Below are positions 42,848 to 51,987 of a stretch of DNA of 64,000 nucleotides, one piece after another. The notes beneath the pieces are model-generated. The model was not told where the DNA came from. It saw only the letters and a list, made by a program, of their open reading frames with translations, and ran no database searches. The position numbers were made by a program, and so were the translations under genes. The first letter of the stretch is position 1. Each line of letters begins with the position of its first letter. Source of the stretch: JANJUB01 sp031386985 (GTDB lineage: Bacteria; Armatimonadota; Fimbriimonadia; Fimbriimonadales; Fimbriimonadaceae); NCBI GenBank assembly GCA_031386985.1, contig JANNCV010000022.1, positions 1 through 64,000 on the forward strand, in the 5' to 3' direction.

Positions 42848-42857
42848 AAGCCACGAG

Positions 42858-43355
42858 TTACCGATAATTCCCAAAAGATACGGGGAAAGGGAGCTCCATC
42901 TCTTTGATAAAAGCCATCGCCTTTTGCAGGTCGTCCTTGTCTTTCCCCGTCACCCGTAGCTCGTCGCCCTGAATCTGTGAGTTCACTTTCAGGGCCTTGT
43001 TCTCTTTGATGAGGCGATTGATCTTCTTGCCCTCATCCTGCGGAATTCCCACCTTGAACTCCACCTTCTGGCGGATGCTCATGCCCGTGCCGTGCTCCGT
43101 TTTGCTCCAACCAATCTGGCGCATATCTATCCCGCGCTTCAGCAGTTTCGAAATCAAAATGTCCTTCAGCTGCTCCATCTTGAATTCGTCGTCCGCAGTG
43201 AGCGTAATGTCCTCTTTCTCCTGGGAAATGTCGCACTTCGAACCCTTGAAGTCATACCGGTTCGCCAGCTCTTTCTGAGCCTGATCCACCGCGTTCTTCA
43301 CCTCTTGCTGGTCAACTTTACTGTAAACGTCAAACGAGAATTCTTTGGAAGCCAT
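42858..43355 (-). CDS. yajQ: YajQ-family nucleotide/c-di-GMP-binding protein
   Basis: 165 residues, the full family length. Starts FSFDVYSKVDQQEVKNAVDQAQKE, contains YDFKGSKCDIS and GIDMRQIGWSK, and ends ELPFPVSFGNYR, all diagnostic of DUF520/YajQ. Xanthomonas YajQ proteins bind cyclic di-GMP; E. coli YajQ binds nucleotides and tRNA. Acts in the cytoplasm. No Shine-Dalgarno sequence. Confidence 0.97.
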   Translation of the reverse strand: MASKEFSFDVYSKVDQQEVKNAVDQAQKELANRYDFKGSKCDISQEKEDITLTADDEFKMEQLKDILISKLLKRGIDMRQIGWSKTEHGTGMSIRQKVEFKVGIPQDEGKKINRLIKENKALKVNSQIQGDELRVTGKDKDDLQKAMAFIKEMELPFPVSFGNYR

Positions 43356-43439
43356 CTTCTAATTAAGGTACCGGAAATCTCTGGAGGCGATGGGAGGTGG
43401 AAATGGTCCTACCTGTCCAACATAAACGAAAGCAAAAAA

Positions 43440-43463
43440 GGCCCCAAGCGAGAGCTTGGGGCC
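43440..43463 (-). terminator. Terminator of the PEP-CTERM gene
   Basis: GGCCCCAAGC-GAGA-GCTTGGGGCC is a perfect 10-bp stem. On the minus strand it is followed by CTTTTTTGC, and it lies 15 bases after the stop codon. Confidence 0.93.
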
Positions 43464-43478
43464 TTTGAATGACAGAAT

Positions 43479-44276
43479 TTACTTCTTTCGTCGTCGAAGC
43501 AGAGCGGCTACGCCAAGGCCAAGAGCGGCCATGGTCGCCGGCTCTGGGGTTGCGTTTCCGCTGATTGTCATGTTGTCGATCGCGAGGGTTGCGTCGTTAC
43601 CTGCGTCGTTCACATCTTGCCAGCGCACCCAAATGCTTTCGCCATTGGCGAGCGGGGTTGCAAACGTCAGCGTCGCATTACGCGCTACCTGGTTTGCGGC
43701 CACGTTTCCGTCAATGGCTCCGTTTGTAGTAACGGGCGCGGGACCCACGAGGTTCCAACCAGTTTCACCGGTGAAGCTACTTGCGGAGGAGAGGAAGTCG
43801 GTCGCGGTTGCCGCGCTTACGCTACTTCGAGCCCAACTCGCGGCAATCGTATTTTGCGTAGTTGTGGATGTTCTCCAGTTTTCTTGAGTAAAGCTAATGT
43901 TCATCCAAGCCAGGGTTCCGCCCGTGTTATTCGTAATCTGAACTCCAAAAGCCATGATGTTTGAGCCCGAGGCAAGCGAACCGAGAGCATGCTCCGCCGA
44001 CCCAGCATTGGCCAATCCATAAAGGCTTCCCGCGTTCTGCCCGCCAAATCCAATCAACAGACCGGTCGCGGTTGTGCCCGTTCCAGCGAGCTTTGTGCCC
44101 TGCCATTGTCCTTCACCCGGAATCGCGGATTGAACACCTGGGGTTGCGCTAAATGTGCCTGTGGAGGCGATCAAGCTATCAAAGTCTTCAAAAATCGGGC
44201 TACCCACAAAGCTAATCTGCGCATTTGCGGCGGCACCGACAACGGCTAAACCTAAAACAAAAAAAGTTTTCTTCAT
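43479..44276 (-). CDS. PEP-CTERM sorted exported protein
   Basis: 265 residues. Signal peptide MKKTFFVLGLAVVGAAANAQ, a beta-sandwich-like Ser/Thr/Gly-rich body, and a C-terminal sorting tail TPEPATMAALGLGVAALLRRRKK with the PEP motif, a membrane helix and an Arg-rich end. PEP-CTERM tails are processed by exosortase and linked to exopolysaccharide export. GAGG lies before the ATG and a strong terminator follows. No exosortase is in this window. Confidence 0.94.
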   Translation of the reverse strand: MKKTFFVLGLAVVGAAANAQISFVGSPIFEDFDSLIASTGTFSATPGVQSAIPGEGQWQGTKLAGTGTTATGLLIGFGGQNAGSLYGLANAGSAEHALGSLASGSNIMAFGVQITNNTGGTLAWMNISFTQENWRTSTTTQNTIAASWARSSVSAATATDFLSSASSFTGETGWNLVGPAPVTTNGAIDGNVAANQVARNATLTFATPLANGESIWVRWQDVNDAGNDATLAIDNMTISGNATPEPATMAALGLGVAALLRRRKK

Positions 44277-44366
44277 ATCATCCTCAATCGAACTGCTAAA
44301 TTATATCAGCTGTAACTCGCTAGATTCTAATATCGGTCAAAAACCCGGTAATTCCTCTAGGGGTTT

Positions 44367-45557
44367 TCATAGAAGTTTAACGGAAACGATGGCATCGCGC
44401 AGGGTTTGGAGGGACTCTGCGACGTCCCCGCTTGTTATGATCAACGGAGGGACGAAGCGAAGAGTGCTTTCGTCGGTGGCGTTGATGATCAGGCCGTTTT
44501 TCAGGCAAGCCGCGACGATTTCCCGGGCGATAGGGCGATTGAGGATCGCACCGCGCATAAGACCATGACCTCGCACCTCGACAATAGGATCGCCGATCGC
44601 TTGCAATCCTAGGGCCAACTCCGCTCCCCGCTCCACCGCGTTTTGAAGCAATCCTTCGCTTTCAATTGTGTTCAATACTGCCAACGCCGTCGCACAAGCC
44701 AGCGCGCTTCCGCCAAACGTGCTGCCATGATCTCCCGCTTCCAAAATCGTGTTCGACCCTTTCCGCGTGAGGCATGCCCCGATGGGAAACCCACCGCCCA
44801 ATGCCTTCGCGAGAATGACCATATCGGGCTTGATCCCAAACCGCTGAATCGCTAGCCAAAATCCCGTTCGCCCCATCCCCGTTTGAACTTCATCCACGAT
44901 CATAAAAGCGTCTATTTCATCACAGAGGCGACGTATTTCGCCCAGATATGCGGCGGTCATGGTCGTCAATCCGCCCTCGCCTTGGATGGGCTCAACCAGA
45001 ACCGCCGCTGTTTTCTTGTTGACAGCCTGATGGAGCTCCAACTCATTGTCAGCCGTAACATAGCGGAAACCCGGAATCAGCGGCCGAAATGACTTTTGAT
45101 ACTTCTCCTGCCCAGTCGCGGCAAGAGCCCCCAACGTTCGCCCATGAAAGCTTCGATGCAAACTGACAAACTCATAATCGCCCTCGGGACACTTTGACAA
45201 TCCATGCTTCTTAGCAATTTTTAGCGCGGCTTCAACCGCCGTCGTCCCATCATTGGCAAAGAAAACCCGGTCCATCCCCGTAAGCTGGCATAGCTTTTCC
45301 GCCAGCCTCACCTGCGGCTCCGTCAGCAAATGATTGGAGGTGTGAATAAGGGTTTGGGCTTGCTCGTGCATCGCCGCCACCATGGCGGGATGGCAATGGC
45401 CCAACGCATCCACCGCGATTCCAGCCAGAAAATCGAGATACTCTTTGCCCTCGCTATCCCAGATCCGCGCACCCTTACCGCGAACAAAAACTCCGGGCTG
45501 GCGCTTGTATGTCGGCAAAATGTACCGGGCGTCGAGTTCGAGAATTTTCTCCCTCAT
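44367..45557 (-). CDS. Class-III aminotransferase (acetylornithine/ornithine aminotransferase type)
   Basis: PLP enzyme, 396 residues. ArgD-like blocks: YLDFLAGIAVDALGHCHP, HTSNHLLTEPQVRLAEKL, FHGRTLGALAATGQEKYQ, VEPIQGEGG, DEVQTGMGRTG, and MVILAKALGGGFPIGA with the Schiff-base Lys. In place of the usual NSGAEANE is NDGTTAVE. It overlaps the arginase start by four bases (ATGA), so it is cotranslated with arginase. That context suggests ornithine delta-aminotransferase (arginine breakdown to glutamate semialdehyde) rather than ArgD, although the sequence looks ArgD-like. Confidence 0.9.
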   Translation of the reverse strand: MREKILELDARYILPTYKRQPGVFVRGKGARIWDSEGKEYLDFLAGIAVDALGHCHPAMVAAMHEQAQTLIHTSNHLLTEPQVRLAEKLCQLTGMDRVFFANDGTTAVEAALKIAKKHGLSKCPEGDYEFVSLHRSFHGRTLGALAATGQEKYQKSFRPLIPGFRYVTADNELELHQAVNKKTAAVLVEPIQGEGGLTTMTAAYLGEIRRLCDEIDAFMIVDEVQTGMGRTGFWLAIQRFGIKPDMVILAKALGGGFPIGACLTRKGSNTILEAGDHGSTFGGSALACATALAVLNTIESEGLLQNAVERGAELALGLQAIGDPIVEVRGHGLMRGAILNRPIAREIVAACLKNGLIINATDESTLRFVPPLIITSGDVAESLQTLRDAIVSVKLL

Positions 45558-46489
45558 TTCGCTCCAAGAATTGTTTTCCCAAAGAGCGAGCCGACAAACT
45601 CAACCGCGACCTTTGCTGTGGCGTTGTACGTATCCACCAGCGGATTGATTTCCACGACATCAAGCCCGGCAAGGCGATATTTCTTCTCAGAAAGATACTC
45701 GTGAAAGACTTCGGCTAGCAAGTGCATTTCCCGATAACTCAGGCCTCCACGTACGGCAGTGCCCGTTCCAGGCGCGAGAATCGGGTCCAATACGTCAACG
45801 TCAAAGCTGAGCCAGACGCGCTGGCACTTTGTGCTGAGGAGCCACTTGTGCATTCGCTCAACTTCAAACACCAGTCCCCGGCGATCAATGTCGTTCATAG
45901 TCGAAACGTATCCCGTCTCTTTTCTCTTTAACCGTTTGCTCTCGCCGACATCTACAGAACGAAGGCCGATCCAGCCCGCATTTTTGGGGTTGAGCGGGGT
46001 TCGCGATAAATCGCAAAGTCGTTCCCATTGATCTCCCGCAATGCCCCGGATGGATGTAGGCTCGCTCATGAGAGCCCCAATCGTCATCCCATGAATATTG
46101 CCGCTGGGGGAGGTATCGGGCGTGTTCAGGTCAGCGTGAGCATCCACCCAAACCAGCGCCAAATCATCGCCAAAATAGTTCAATGCGGCCGAAACGGAGC
46201 CGATGCTTATGGAGTGATCGCCACCGACGACGAGCGGGATGCGGTGATTCAAGAGGCTACGATCAACCTCGCTCATGAGTCGCTTCAAGGTCTGGATCAG
46301 CGGCGCAAACTGCTTTAGGGTTCGGTCCGATTTCGTTGGAAAAGGAACCCGCACATCGCCGCGATCTTCGAAATCGAAGCCTAAACCTCTTACCGTTGCA
46401 TCAAGTTCGGCCAGCCTAAGAGCGGCTGGACCGAGACGGGAGCCGGGACGATAGCCGCAATAATCAAAGGGCACCCCAATCAAATCCAT
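45554..46489 (-). CDS. rocF: Arginase
   Basis: Manganese enzyme converting arginine to ornithine and urea. 311 residues, the usual size. Mn ligands are in VVGGDHSISIG, WVDAHADLNTP, and SFDVDVLDP; substrate-binding segments are SGNIHGM and GLDVVEINP. All metal ligands are present. First gene of a two-gene operon, overlapping the aminotransferase, which points to arginine as a nitrogen or carbon source. Confidence 0.95.
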   Translation of the reverse strand: MDLIGVPFDYCGYRPGSRLGPAALRLAELDATVRGLGFDFEDRGDVRVPFPTKSDRTLKQFAPLIQTLKRLMSEVDRSLLNHRIPLVVGGDHSISIGSVSAALNYFGDDLALVWVDAHADLNTPDTSPSGNIHGMTIGALMSEPTSIRGIAGDQWERLCDLSRTPLNPKNAGWIGLRSVDVGESKRLKRKETGYVSTMNDIDRRGLVFEVERMHKWLLSTKCQRVWLSFDVDVLDPILAPGTGTAVRGGLSYREMHLLAEVFHEYLSEKKYRLAGLDVVEINPLVDTYNATAKVAVEFVGSLFGKTILGAK

Positions 46490-46508
46490 CCCAGGATTCT
46501 ACCAAGGC

Positions 46509-47282
46509 CTAGCCTCCTCCAATCGGATCCAGCGAGTTGGGATAGAACGTGAAAATAAAGTGCGGCTTTTCGGCGGGCTCAAAGTCGTAGAACTTCAAGA
46601 ACGCTCCCGCTGGCCCAATCTGCCACTTACCCTCGGGCAAACTCGCAAACACTTGAAGGACGACCTTGTTCGAGTACTGGATCGCATAGTTAAATTGTCC
46701 AATTTTAGCGGCCCAGTTATCCGCCCCGGCCGTGTCATAAACCACCATTCGCTGGGCTCCATCCAACCCCGCTCTCGGCAATGGAGAATCGAACGACACT
46801 TGCACCGACTTGGTTTCCTTGGGCTTAAAAGTCAAGTTAATGACGTAGTTCTTCTCATAGAACTGCGCCCATACCCCGTTGGCCCTCTGCTTTTCCGTTG
46901 GCTCTCGCCGCGTGACCTTCTCTTCGATTGGCGTCACCTTCAACTTACTCACTTGGAAAGAAATGTGCATGTTTTGGATTTGGTTCCAAGTCACTTGGCG
47001 ACCGCGAACCGGTAGCTTGATTGCGATGCTAACCACGCCATCGGTAGTGTTGCGAAAGGTAGAAAGGGATTCAAAACGCTGGGTCTTCAGGTCAATCTTG
47101 TAAGTTGCGCTATGGGTGAGTAAATGAAGGGTTTGCCGCTGCGTGGCCGGCGGATGCCCCAACTCATTAGGATGGGCGATCACATTTTGCTTCCCCGGCA
47201 AGAATGTTTCGGGAAAACAAGGATAGATGACGCTTGCCGTAGTTGGAATTGTTTGGGCGAGCGCGAGAAATACGGCGATCAT
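46509..47282 (-). CDS. Exported protein of unknown function
   Basis: 257 residues from ATG 47282, where a signal peptide (MIAVFLALAQTIPTTASV) begins. The frame extends to a TTG at 47321, but that would leave no room for the divergent gene's promoter. The mature part is beta-rich with Thr/Lys/Val strands (ATYKIDLKTQRFESLSTFRN; NYVINLTFKPKETKSVQVSF). No motif recognised; possibly a DUF4424-like exported beta-sandwich. Confidence 0.7.
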   Translation of the reverse strand: MIAVFLALAQTIPTTASVIYPCFPETFLPGKQNVIAHPNELGHPPATQRQTLHLLTHSATYKIDLKTQRFESLSTFRNTTDGVVSIAIKLPVRGRQVTWNQIQNMHISFQVSKLKVTPIEEKVTRREPTEKQRANGVWAQFYEKNYVINLTFKPKETKSVQVSFDSPLPRAGLDGAQRMVVYDTAGADNWAAKIGQFNYAIQYSNKVVLQVFASLPEGKWQIGPAGAFLKFYDFEPAEKPHFIFTFYPNSLDPIGGG

Positions 47283-47336
47283 GCCTTGTAATACGCCTTT
47301 CGCAGCCCGAGGATACGTCAATAACTTGTAAAATCA

Positions 47337-48035
47337 ATGCTGATGAAACGGTTGCCCCTCTTTCTATTACTCGGCTTGGCTGTGATTGCACTGGCCCAAA
47401 GCCCTTTGGTTCGAACGGCGAAAGTCGGAGACATCGCAACATTTTCATTGAAGATGACCCTCACGGTTTTTGGCGATGAAGCCATTTACACCTCTACTGT
47501 TCAAGAGAAGGTTGTGGAAGTTTCTGCGGAAGGAAACATTTCGATAGAGAAGTCTCAGACCAACTACAAAGCCACCCTTTTCGGCGAGGAAGCAATCGTG
47601 GCAAACGAGGACATCCCCAAGCCCGTTTATACGTCGAAGCCCAACGGCGCAATCGTTGGCATTAAGAGCGATTTGCAGAAAGCCGACGTTTATCGAATGG
47701 CTGAGTTTGAAGCGGTGAGGTTGCCGGCAAAGGCCGTCGCCGTTGGTGACACATACTCGGTTGAAATTGCAGCCAATACAAAGCTCGGAACCCACAAAGC
47801 AAAAGCCGACTACAAAATCGAAGCATCGGAGATGGTCGCGAATTATGACACTTTTGTCGCAACCTTCACTTATGCCGAACAAATCCCCGATAATCCGGCC
47901 AGTTCAGCCGGCAAGGTTTGGATCAGCAAAGCCGACGGCTCCGTTGTGAAGCTTGAAGCGACTTGGACCAACGCCCCGATCCCGGAAGCACCAGGTCAAA
48001 CTTCGGGAACGGTTAAGCTTGAGCGGATCGGCTAG
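47337..48035 (+). CDS. Exported beta-sandwich protein of unknown function
   Basis: 232 residues with signal peptide (MKRLPLFLLLGLAVIALAQ) if started at the second ATG (47343). TAAAAT at 47329-47334 lies about 8 bases before that ATG, so the transcript may be leaderless. The mature protein has regular beta strands and charged turns (GDIATFSLKMTLTVFGDEAIY; GTHKAKADYKIEASEMV) and a final W-T-N-A-P stretch. Followed after two bases by the oxidoreductase gene. Confidence 0.75.
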   Translation: MLMKRLPLFLLLGLAVIALAQSPLVRTAKVGDIATFSLKMTLTVFGDEAIYTSTVQEKVVEVSAEGNISIEKSQTNYKATLFGEEAIVANEDIPKPVYTSKPNGAIVGIKSDLQKADVYRMAEFEAVRLPAKAVAVGDTYSVEIAANTKLGTHKAKADYKIEASEMVANYDTFVATFTYAEQIPDNPASSAGKVWISKADGSVVKLEATWTNAPIPEAPGQTSGTVKLERIG

Positions 48036-48037
48036 TT

Positions 48038-49084
48038 TTGGCTTTTCGTCAACATCCCGATCTGCCTGACGCTTCGCTTCCAATTGCAGTTATTGGAGGG
48101 GGAAGCATTGTTCGAAATGCCCACTTGCCCGCTTACAGAATGTGCGTGTTTGAGGTTGTTTCGGTTTTCGATTCAATCCCTACCATCGCCTCAAATTTGG
48201 CGCGAGATTTTGGAATATCCTACGTCGCGGAATCGGTTGAAGCTCTTGTTGCTCAGGCTCCTTCTGATGTTGTTTTTGATGTTGCGGTGCCCGCGATTGC
48301 CATCATTCCTACGCTGCAAGCACTTCCAGACGGAGCATATGTTTTGGTTCAGAAACCGATGGGAGAGAACCTCGTTCAAGCCCATGAGATTTTCGATTTG
48401 TGCAAGAAAAAGCACTTAAAGATGGCCGTAAACTTCCAACTCCGGTCCGCGCCCTACAGCTTGGTTGCGCGCGATATTATCGGGCAAGGGCTTGTCGGCG
48501 AGATTGTAGAAATCGAGGTCTCGGTTTGTGTTCACACCCCGTGGGCGATGTGGGATTTTCTTGAAAAGGCCCCTCGGATGGAAATCGTGTATCACTCGAT
48601 TCACTATCTCGATCTTATCCGGTGTCTGCTGGGCAACCCCGTTAGCGTCAAGGCGAACACCTTAAAACACGATGCGTCCCCCAAGCTACATTCAAGCCGC
48701 TCGGCTATGATTCTAGATTACGGCCCTCGTTGTCGGGCGATGGTGAACACCTATCACGCCCATGATTACGGTCCCAAGCACCAGCGATCAGAGTTCAGGA
48801 TTGAGGGCACCAAAGGCGTGATCAAGTTTCAAATGGGGCTGAACATGGACTATCCAACCGGGGAGCGCGATTGGTTCGAATGGTGCCGTCTCGGTGGAAA
48901 CTGGGAAGAAATCCCACTGGAAGGAAGCTGGTTCCCCCACGCTTTTCGGGGCCCAATGTCGGCAATGATGACGTGGACCTCAGGCGGAGATCGTCCCGAA
49001 ACTCACGCTGAGGATGCCTTACAAACGATGGCGTTGGTGGAAGCTTGCTACGAAGACGCCTCAAAGCCCGGAACCAAAATGTAG
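48038..49084 (+). CDS. Gfo/Idh/MocA-family oxidoreductase
   Basis: NAD(P)-dependent dehydrogenase for sugars or sugar acids. 348 residues from TTG 48038, two bases after the previous stop. Rossmann motif VIGGGSIVRNAHLPAY; the catalytic Lys block reads VQKPMGENLVQAHE, where most members have EKP. YHSIHYLDLIRCLLG carries the likely catalytic His. Its convergent neighbour is a sugar-lactonase-like amidohydrolase, so both may serve one sugar pathway. Confidence 0.9.
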   Translation: MAFRQHPDLPDASLPIAVIGGGSIVRNAHLPAYRMCVFEVVSVFDSIPTIASNLARDFGISYVAESVEALVAQAPSDVVFDVAVPAIAIIPTLQALPDGAYVLVQKPMGENLVQAHEIFDLCKKKHLKMAVNFQLRSAPYSLVARDIIGQGLVGEIVEIEVSVCVHTPWAMWDFLEKAPRMEIVYHSIHYLDLIRCLLGNPVSVKANTLKHDASPKLHSSRSAMILDYGPRCRAMVNTYHAHDYGPKHQRSEFRIEGTKGVIKFQMGLNMDYPTGERDWFEWCRLGGNWEEIPLEGSWFPHAFRGPMSAMMTWTSGGDRPETHAEDALQTMALVEACYEDASKPGTKM

Positions 49085-49097
49085 CAACGTGCCAACC

Positions 49098-49910
49098 TTA
49101 TGCCAATCCGTAAAACTGCGCCGCCGTCCCGCCCAAAACCGCCTCTCGATCACTCTCGCTAAGCAATTCCTCAATTGCTCCCATCACCATCCCATACTTC
49201 CCTGCGGCCAAACAAACCGGCCAATCTGAACCAATCATGCACCGATCTGGCCCAAAGCACTCCAAAACATGATCCACATAAGGGCTAAGCGTATTGGCAT
49301 TCCAATTGGCCCAATCGGCCTCGAAGGCCATTCCCGATAGCTTCACCGAGAGATTTTCACAGTTCGAAATCTCGCGGACATTGCTAGCCCAAGGCTCCCA
49401 TTGACCGCCCCTTATATCGGGCTTTGCGATGTGATCCAGCACCATTCGTACATTCGGGAGGGCCCTTACGAAGTCGGTCGCCTCGGTGAGCTGATGTTGA
49501 CGGATGAGGAGATCGTAAGTGAGCCCGAAACGCGGCAGCAGGCTGACGCCACGGCGAAAATGAGGGTCATCCAAGAACCCCATCGGCTCGGCCTGAACGA
49601 TGTGCCGGATTCCCCTAAGCTTCGGAAAATCCGCATAAACTTCTAACTCTTCCGCGACCTCGCCCCGCATGTCAAGCCAACCCACCACGCCCTTAATGAT
49701 TTCGTTTTCAGCAGCAAGCTCAAGCAGAAACTCGGTTTCATCGAGACTCTGCCGCGCCTGAATCGCAATACAACCGTCGTAAAACCGCTCTTGCAACAGG
49801 GGCTGAAGATGGCCGGGCAGGAAATCGCGCCGAAGGGGCGACATCGAATCATCAATCCACTCGTAGCCGGGCCCGTAAACCCAAAAATGTTGATGCGCAT
49901 CAATTTTCAT
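49098..49910 (-). CDS. Amidohydrolase-2 family (L-fuconolactonase-like)
   Basis: 270 residues from ATG 49910; the frame is open 35 codons further into non-homologous sequence. TIM-barrel metal motifs: KIDAHQHFW (residues 2-10), VLDHIAKPDI, and IGSDWPV. These match sugar-lactone hydrolases such as L-fuconolactonase and L-rhamnono-lactonase. Convergent with the Gfo/Idh/MocA gene, with a 13-base gap. The exact sugar is unknown. Confidence 0.9.
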   Translation of the reverse strand: MKIDAHQHFWVYGPGYEWIDDSMSPLRRDFLPGHLQPLLQERFYDGCIAIQARQSLDETEFLLELAAENEIIKGVVGWLDMRGEVAEELEVYADFPKLRGIRHIVQAEPMGFLDDPHFRRGVSLLPRFGLTYDLLIRQHQLTEATDFVRALPNVRMVLDHIAKPDIRGGQWEPWASNVREISNCENLSVKLSGMAFEADWANWNANTLSPYVDHVLECFGPDRCMIGSDWPVCLAAGKYGMVMGAIEELLSESDREAVLGGTAAQFYGLA

Positions 49911-50007
49911 GCATTGTAAGTTTGACCCAAGGGAGTTGAACCTGTTGAGATTGGGCCTAGTTGCCAATAATTCTGAAGTCGGCCTTGGGTATCCTCTAGG
50001 CCTAAAC

Positions 50008-50083
50008 TGCCGCATAGCTCAGTTGGTAGAGCAGCTGACTGTTAATCAGCGGGTCAAAGGTTCGAGTCCTTTTGCGGCAGCCA
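50008..50083 (+). tRNA. tRNA-Asn(GTT)
   Basis: 76 bases. Acceptor TGCCGCA/TGCGGCA, D-arm GCTCAGTTGGTAGAGC, anticodon stem CTGAC/ATCAG region with loop holding GTT at 50041-50043, T-arm GTTCGAGTCC, and encoded GCCA. It borders the integrase-bearing element on its right, the usual place for tRNA-targeted integration. Confidence 0.97.
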
Positions 50084-50101
50084 CTTTTTTAGGTTCAAAA
50101 T

Positions 50102-50123
50102 GGCCCCTTTGTGGGGCTTTTTT
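50102..50123 (+). terminator. Probable tRNA-Asn terminator
   Basis: GCCCC-TTTGT-GGGGC followed by TTTTTT, 19 bases after the tRNA 3' end. Confidence 0.65.
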
Positions 50124-50602
50124 GTTGGGTGGATTTCTGAAATGTACTCACCCGTGTACTCACCGGGGAATATTGAGGTGTTTTTGGGGCTTGTGACATC
50201 GGGGTTGGCGGGTGTCATTACGTTTTGTTTGGGGGCGTTGTCATTACATTGGCTTGGGGGCGGTTGTATTGCTCCTTTGTGCTAAGGACGCGGTGCAGCA
50301 TTGTATGGGATGTATATCACCGAGAACTCCTTTTGGCCGTGTTCGATCATGCGTTAGGTTTCCTGTACGCGCGGGGGCGCGCGAGGGGGGGAGCGGGTTT
50401 GTATATCGCGGTGCTACTGACGCGCGCAATTTTTGAAAAAGATGAACTCCTCTTCGGGAGGAACGTGTGGCCAGGCGGGTGCTTTCAGCCTGTCATGACA
50501 ATTCGAGGGGTGGGGTGTACCTCGGTTTGTCATTACAAGGGGATAGGGCTTGTGTTCTTATCCTCTTGGTCGTTTCGAGGTTAACACGTCCCGTTGCTAT
50601 CG
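50124..50602. repeat. Left end of the island with short direct repeats
   Basis: No convincing gene. TGTACTCACC is repeated at 50143-50152 and 50155-50164, in helical register (12-base period), as integrase arm sites often are. TGTCATTAC occurs at 50213-50221, 50239-50247 and 50528-50536. The last copy, in CTCGGTTTGTCATTACAAG, has an inverted counterpart at 55271-55287 within the same element. The role in recombination or regulation is inferred. Confidence 0.6.
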
Positions 50603-51109
50603 CTAGTGGTGAACCGCTGGCGAGATGCGGGTAATACGGGGGATGGAGGCCGACTCAATGGGAACATTGGAGGATCGGTTCCATCGAGGCGTGCATGCTT
50701 CTAAATATCCCTCTAGCTGTTTGCGATACTCTTCGAGGAGTTCATCAATCTGGTCGCGGAAACTAAAGATGTAGGAATCAAGATCACAGGGCTCGATGTC
50801 CAAGGTCGACTGAATGCCGCATCGAAATGAGCCTAATCCACAGAACACTGTCCGTAAAAGAAATGCATGCAGTTCTTCACTTGTGTTTGTCTGTTCCTTC
50901 CAATTGGCAATAATGATCTCATCTAGCTGTGAGGCTGTGAATTGGAAAAGGGGCGGAAGGTTGAAAAGGTCGGTGTCGCACCTCTGGTGAACGCTAAACC
51001 GTGTTTCGGATTCTGAGCGAGCTATTACCACAAAGCCAAACATCACGGACTGATCCTCAGCTTTTATCCGATGATCTTCAAAACCGTAGCAGACTACTTC
51101 TAACTTCAT
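50603..51109 (-). CDS. Partner protein of the HipA-like kinase, unknown family (DUF3037-like position)
   Basis: 168 residues from ATG 51109, which overlaps the kinase stop (ATGA). The N-terminal half is beta-rich (KLEVVCYGFEDHRIK; VMFGFVVIARS), the rest helical with a charged coil (DQIDELLEEYRKQLEGYLEAC). Short HipA-like kinases are often paired with a small DUF3037 protein placed like this one. I see positional but no firm sequence similarity. No catalytic motif. Confidence 0.7.
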   Translation of the reverse strand: MKLEVVCYGFEDHRIKAEDQSVMFGFVVIARSESETRFSVHQRCDTDLFNLPPLFQFTASQLDEIIIANWKEQTNTSEELHAFLLRTVFCGLGSFRCGIQSTLDIEPCDLDSYIFSFRDQIDELLEEYRKQLEGYLEACTPRWNRSSNVPIESASIPRITRISPAVHH

Positions 51110-51966
51110 AACTTCAAGAGCTCTTGAGCCCAAGATTTGGTTTGCTTCCGTCTCTCTATGAGTCCATTGGAAACGATCTTTGCCATTGAGTGTACATCTT
51201 CTTGACGATAAAACGATCCCGCTCGTTCGCAGAGGGAATGAATTACCTCTTCGCCCAACTTTGAAAAGCGCTCATCTATTCTATCGGCTGCTTCGTGAAA
51301 TTGCTGGAGGAAAACCTCGTTACTCTTAAGAAAATGCGGGATCGGCGGATTGTCTAGCAGAAAGCCCGAGTCATTGAATTGAGAGTCCTTTGGCCAGGGC
51401 TTTTCTTTGTGGCCGAGGGCGCAGTTGTAGTCAATCAAGGATATAGAAACGACCGATGACGTTTCTGAGATGAGTAAGTTCCGCATATTGTATGAGCGGT
51501 CGTGATTAGCTACCCAAACGTCAAAGTAGAAGTTTTCTGGATCATAAGCCCGTGCAATTGCATTGTCCAGTTCGGGTTTCGATTTTTTTGCGACTTGGCA
51601 TGCTTTCAAATACATTTCCATGGTTTGGGCAAACTGATTCGGAGGAGCTTTTTGGACACAGCCTAAATCTGCACCTTCTCGCCACATAAGGGTGGCAGGA
51701 ATGTTTACTCCAAGTATTTGCGCCAAGTCGGCCGCGATCTTATCGCGAAGCGCACTGTTACAGAACTTGGACCGGGTGATCTTGTCCCATTTGCGAAACG
51801 CGACAATACCGCCAATATCGATTTGGAGAATGATTCTGTGTCCGTCTTGAATGTAGGCTTTGGAAGGCGAGAAGGCGGATACATCAATGTCACACAAATA
51901 GAGCCACTCATCCTGATCAGGGAAAGTAGTGGCATCAATGGTCACGGCATTAGCAACTATACCCAT
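51106..51966 (-). CDS. HipA-like kinase
   Basis: 286 residues. The kinase core shows FYFDVWVANHDRSYNMRNLLI (about 146-166), with the HipA-type catalytic Asp in NHDR and the Asn that binds metal, then SLIDYNCALG (about 176-185) with the metal-binding Asp. This matches GNxDRHxxN and the following D of HipA kinases, which phosphorylate translation factors such as glutamyl-tRNA synthetase. It is much shorter than HipA (about 440), lacks the N-subdomain 1, and has no HipB-type HTH gene beside it. Overlaps its partner by four bases. Likely a toxin or defence kinase. Confidence 0.75.
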   Translation of the reverse strand: MGIVANAVTIDATTFPDQDEWLYLCDIDVSAFSPSKAYIQDGHRIILQIDIGGIVAFRKWDKITRSKFCNSALRDKIAADLAQILGVNIPATLMWREGADLGCVQKAPPNQFAQTMEMYLKACQVAKKSKPELDNAIARAYDPENFYFDVWVANHDRSYNMRNLLISETSSVVSISLIDYNCALGHKEKPWPKDSQFNDSGFLLDNPPIPHFLKSNEVFLQQFHEAADRIDERFSKLGEEVIHSLCERAGSFYRQEDVHSMAKIVSNGLIERRKQTKSWAQELLKL

Positions 51967-51987
51967 CGACTAAGTCCAAAAGGGACG

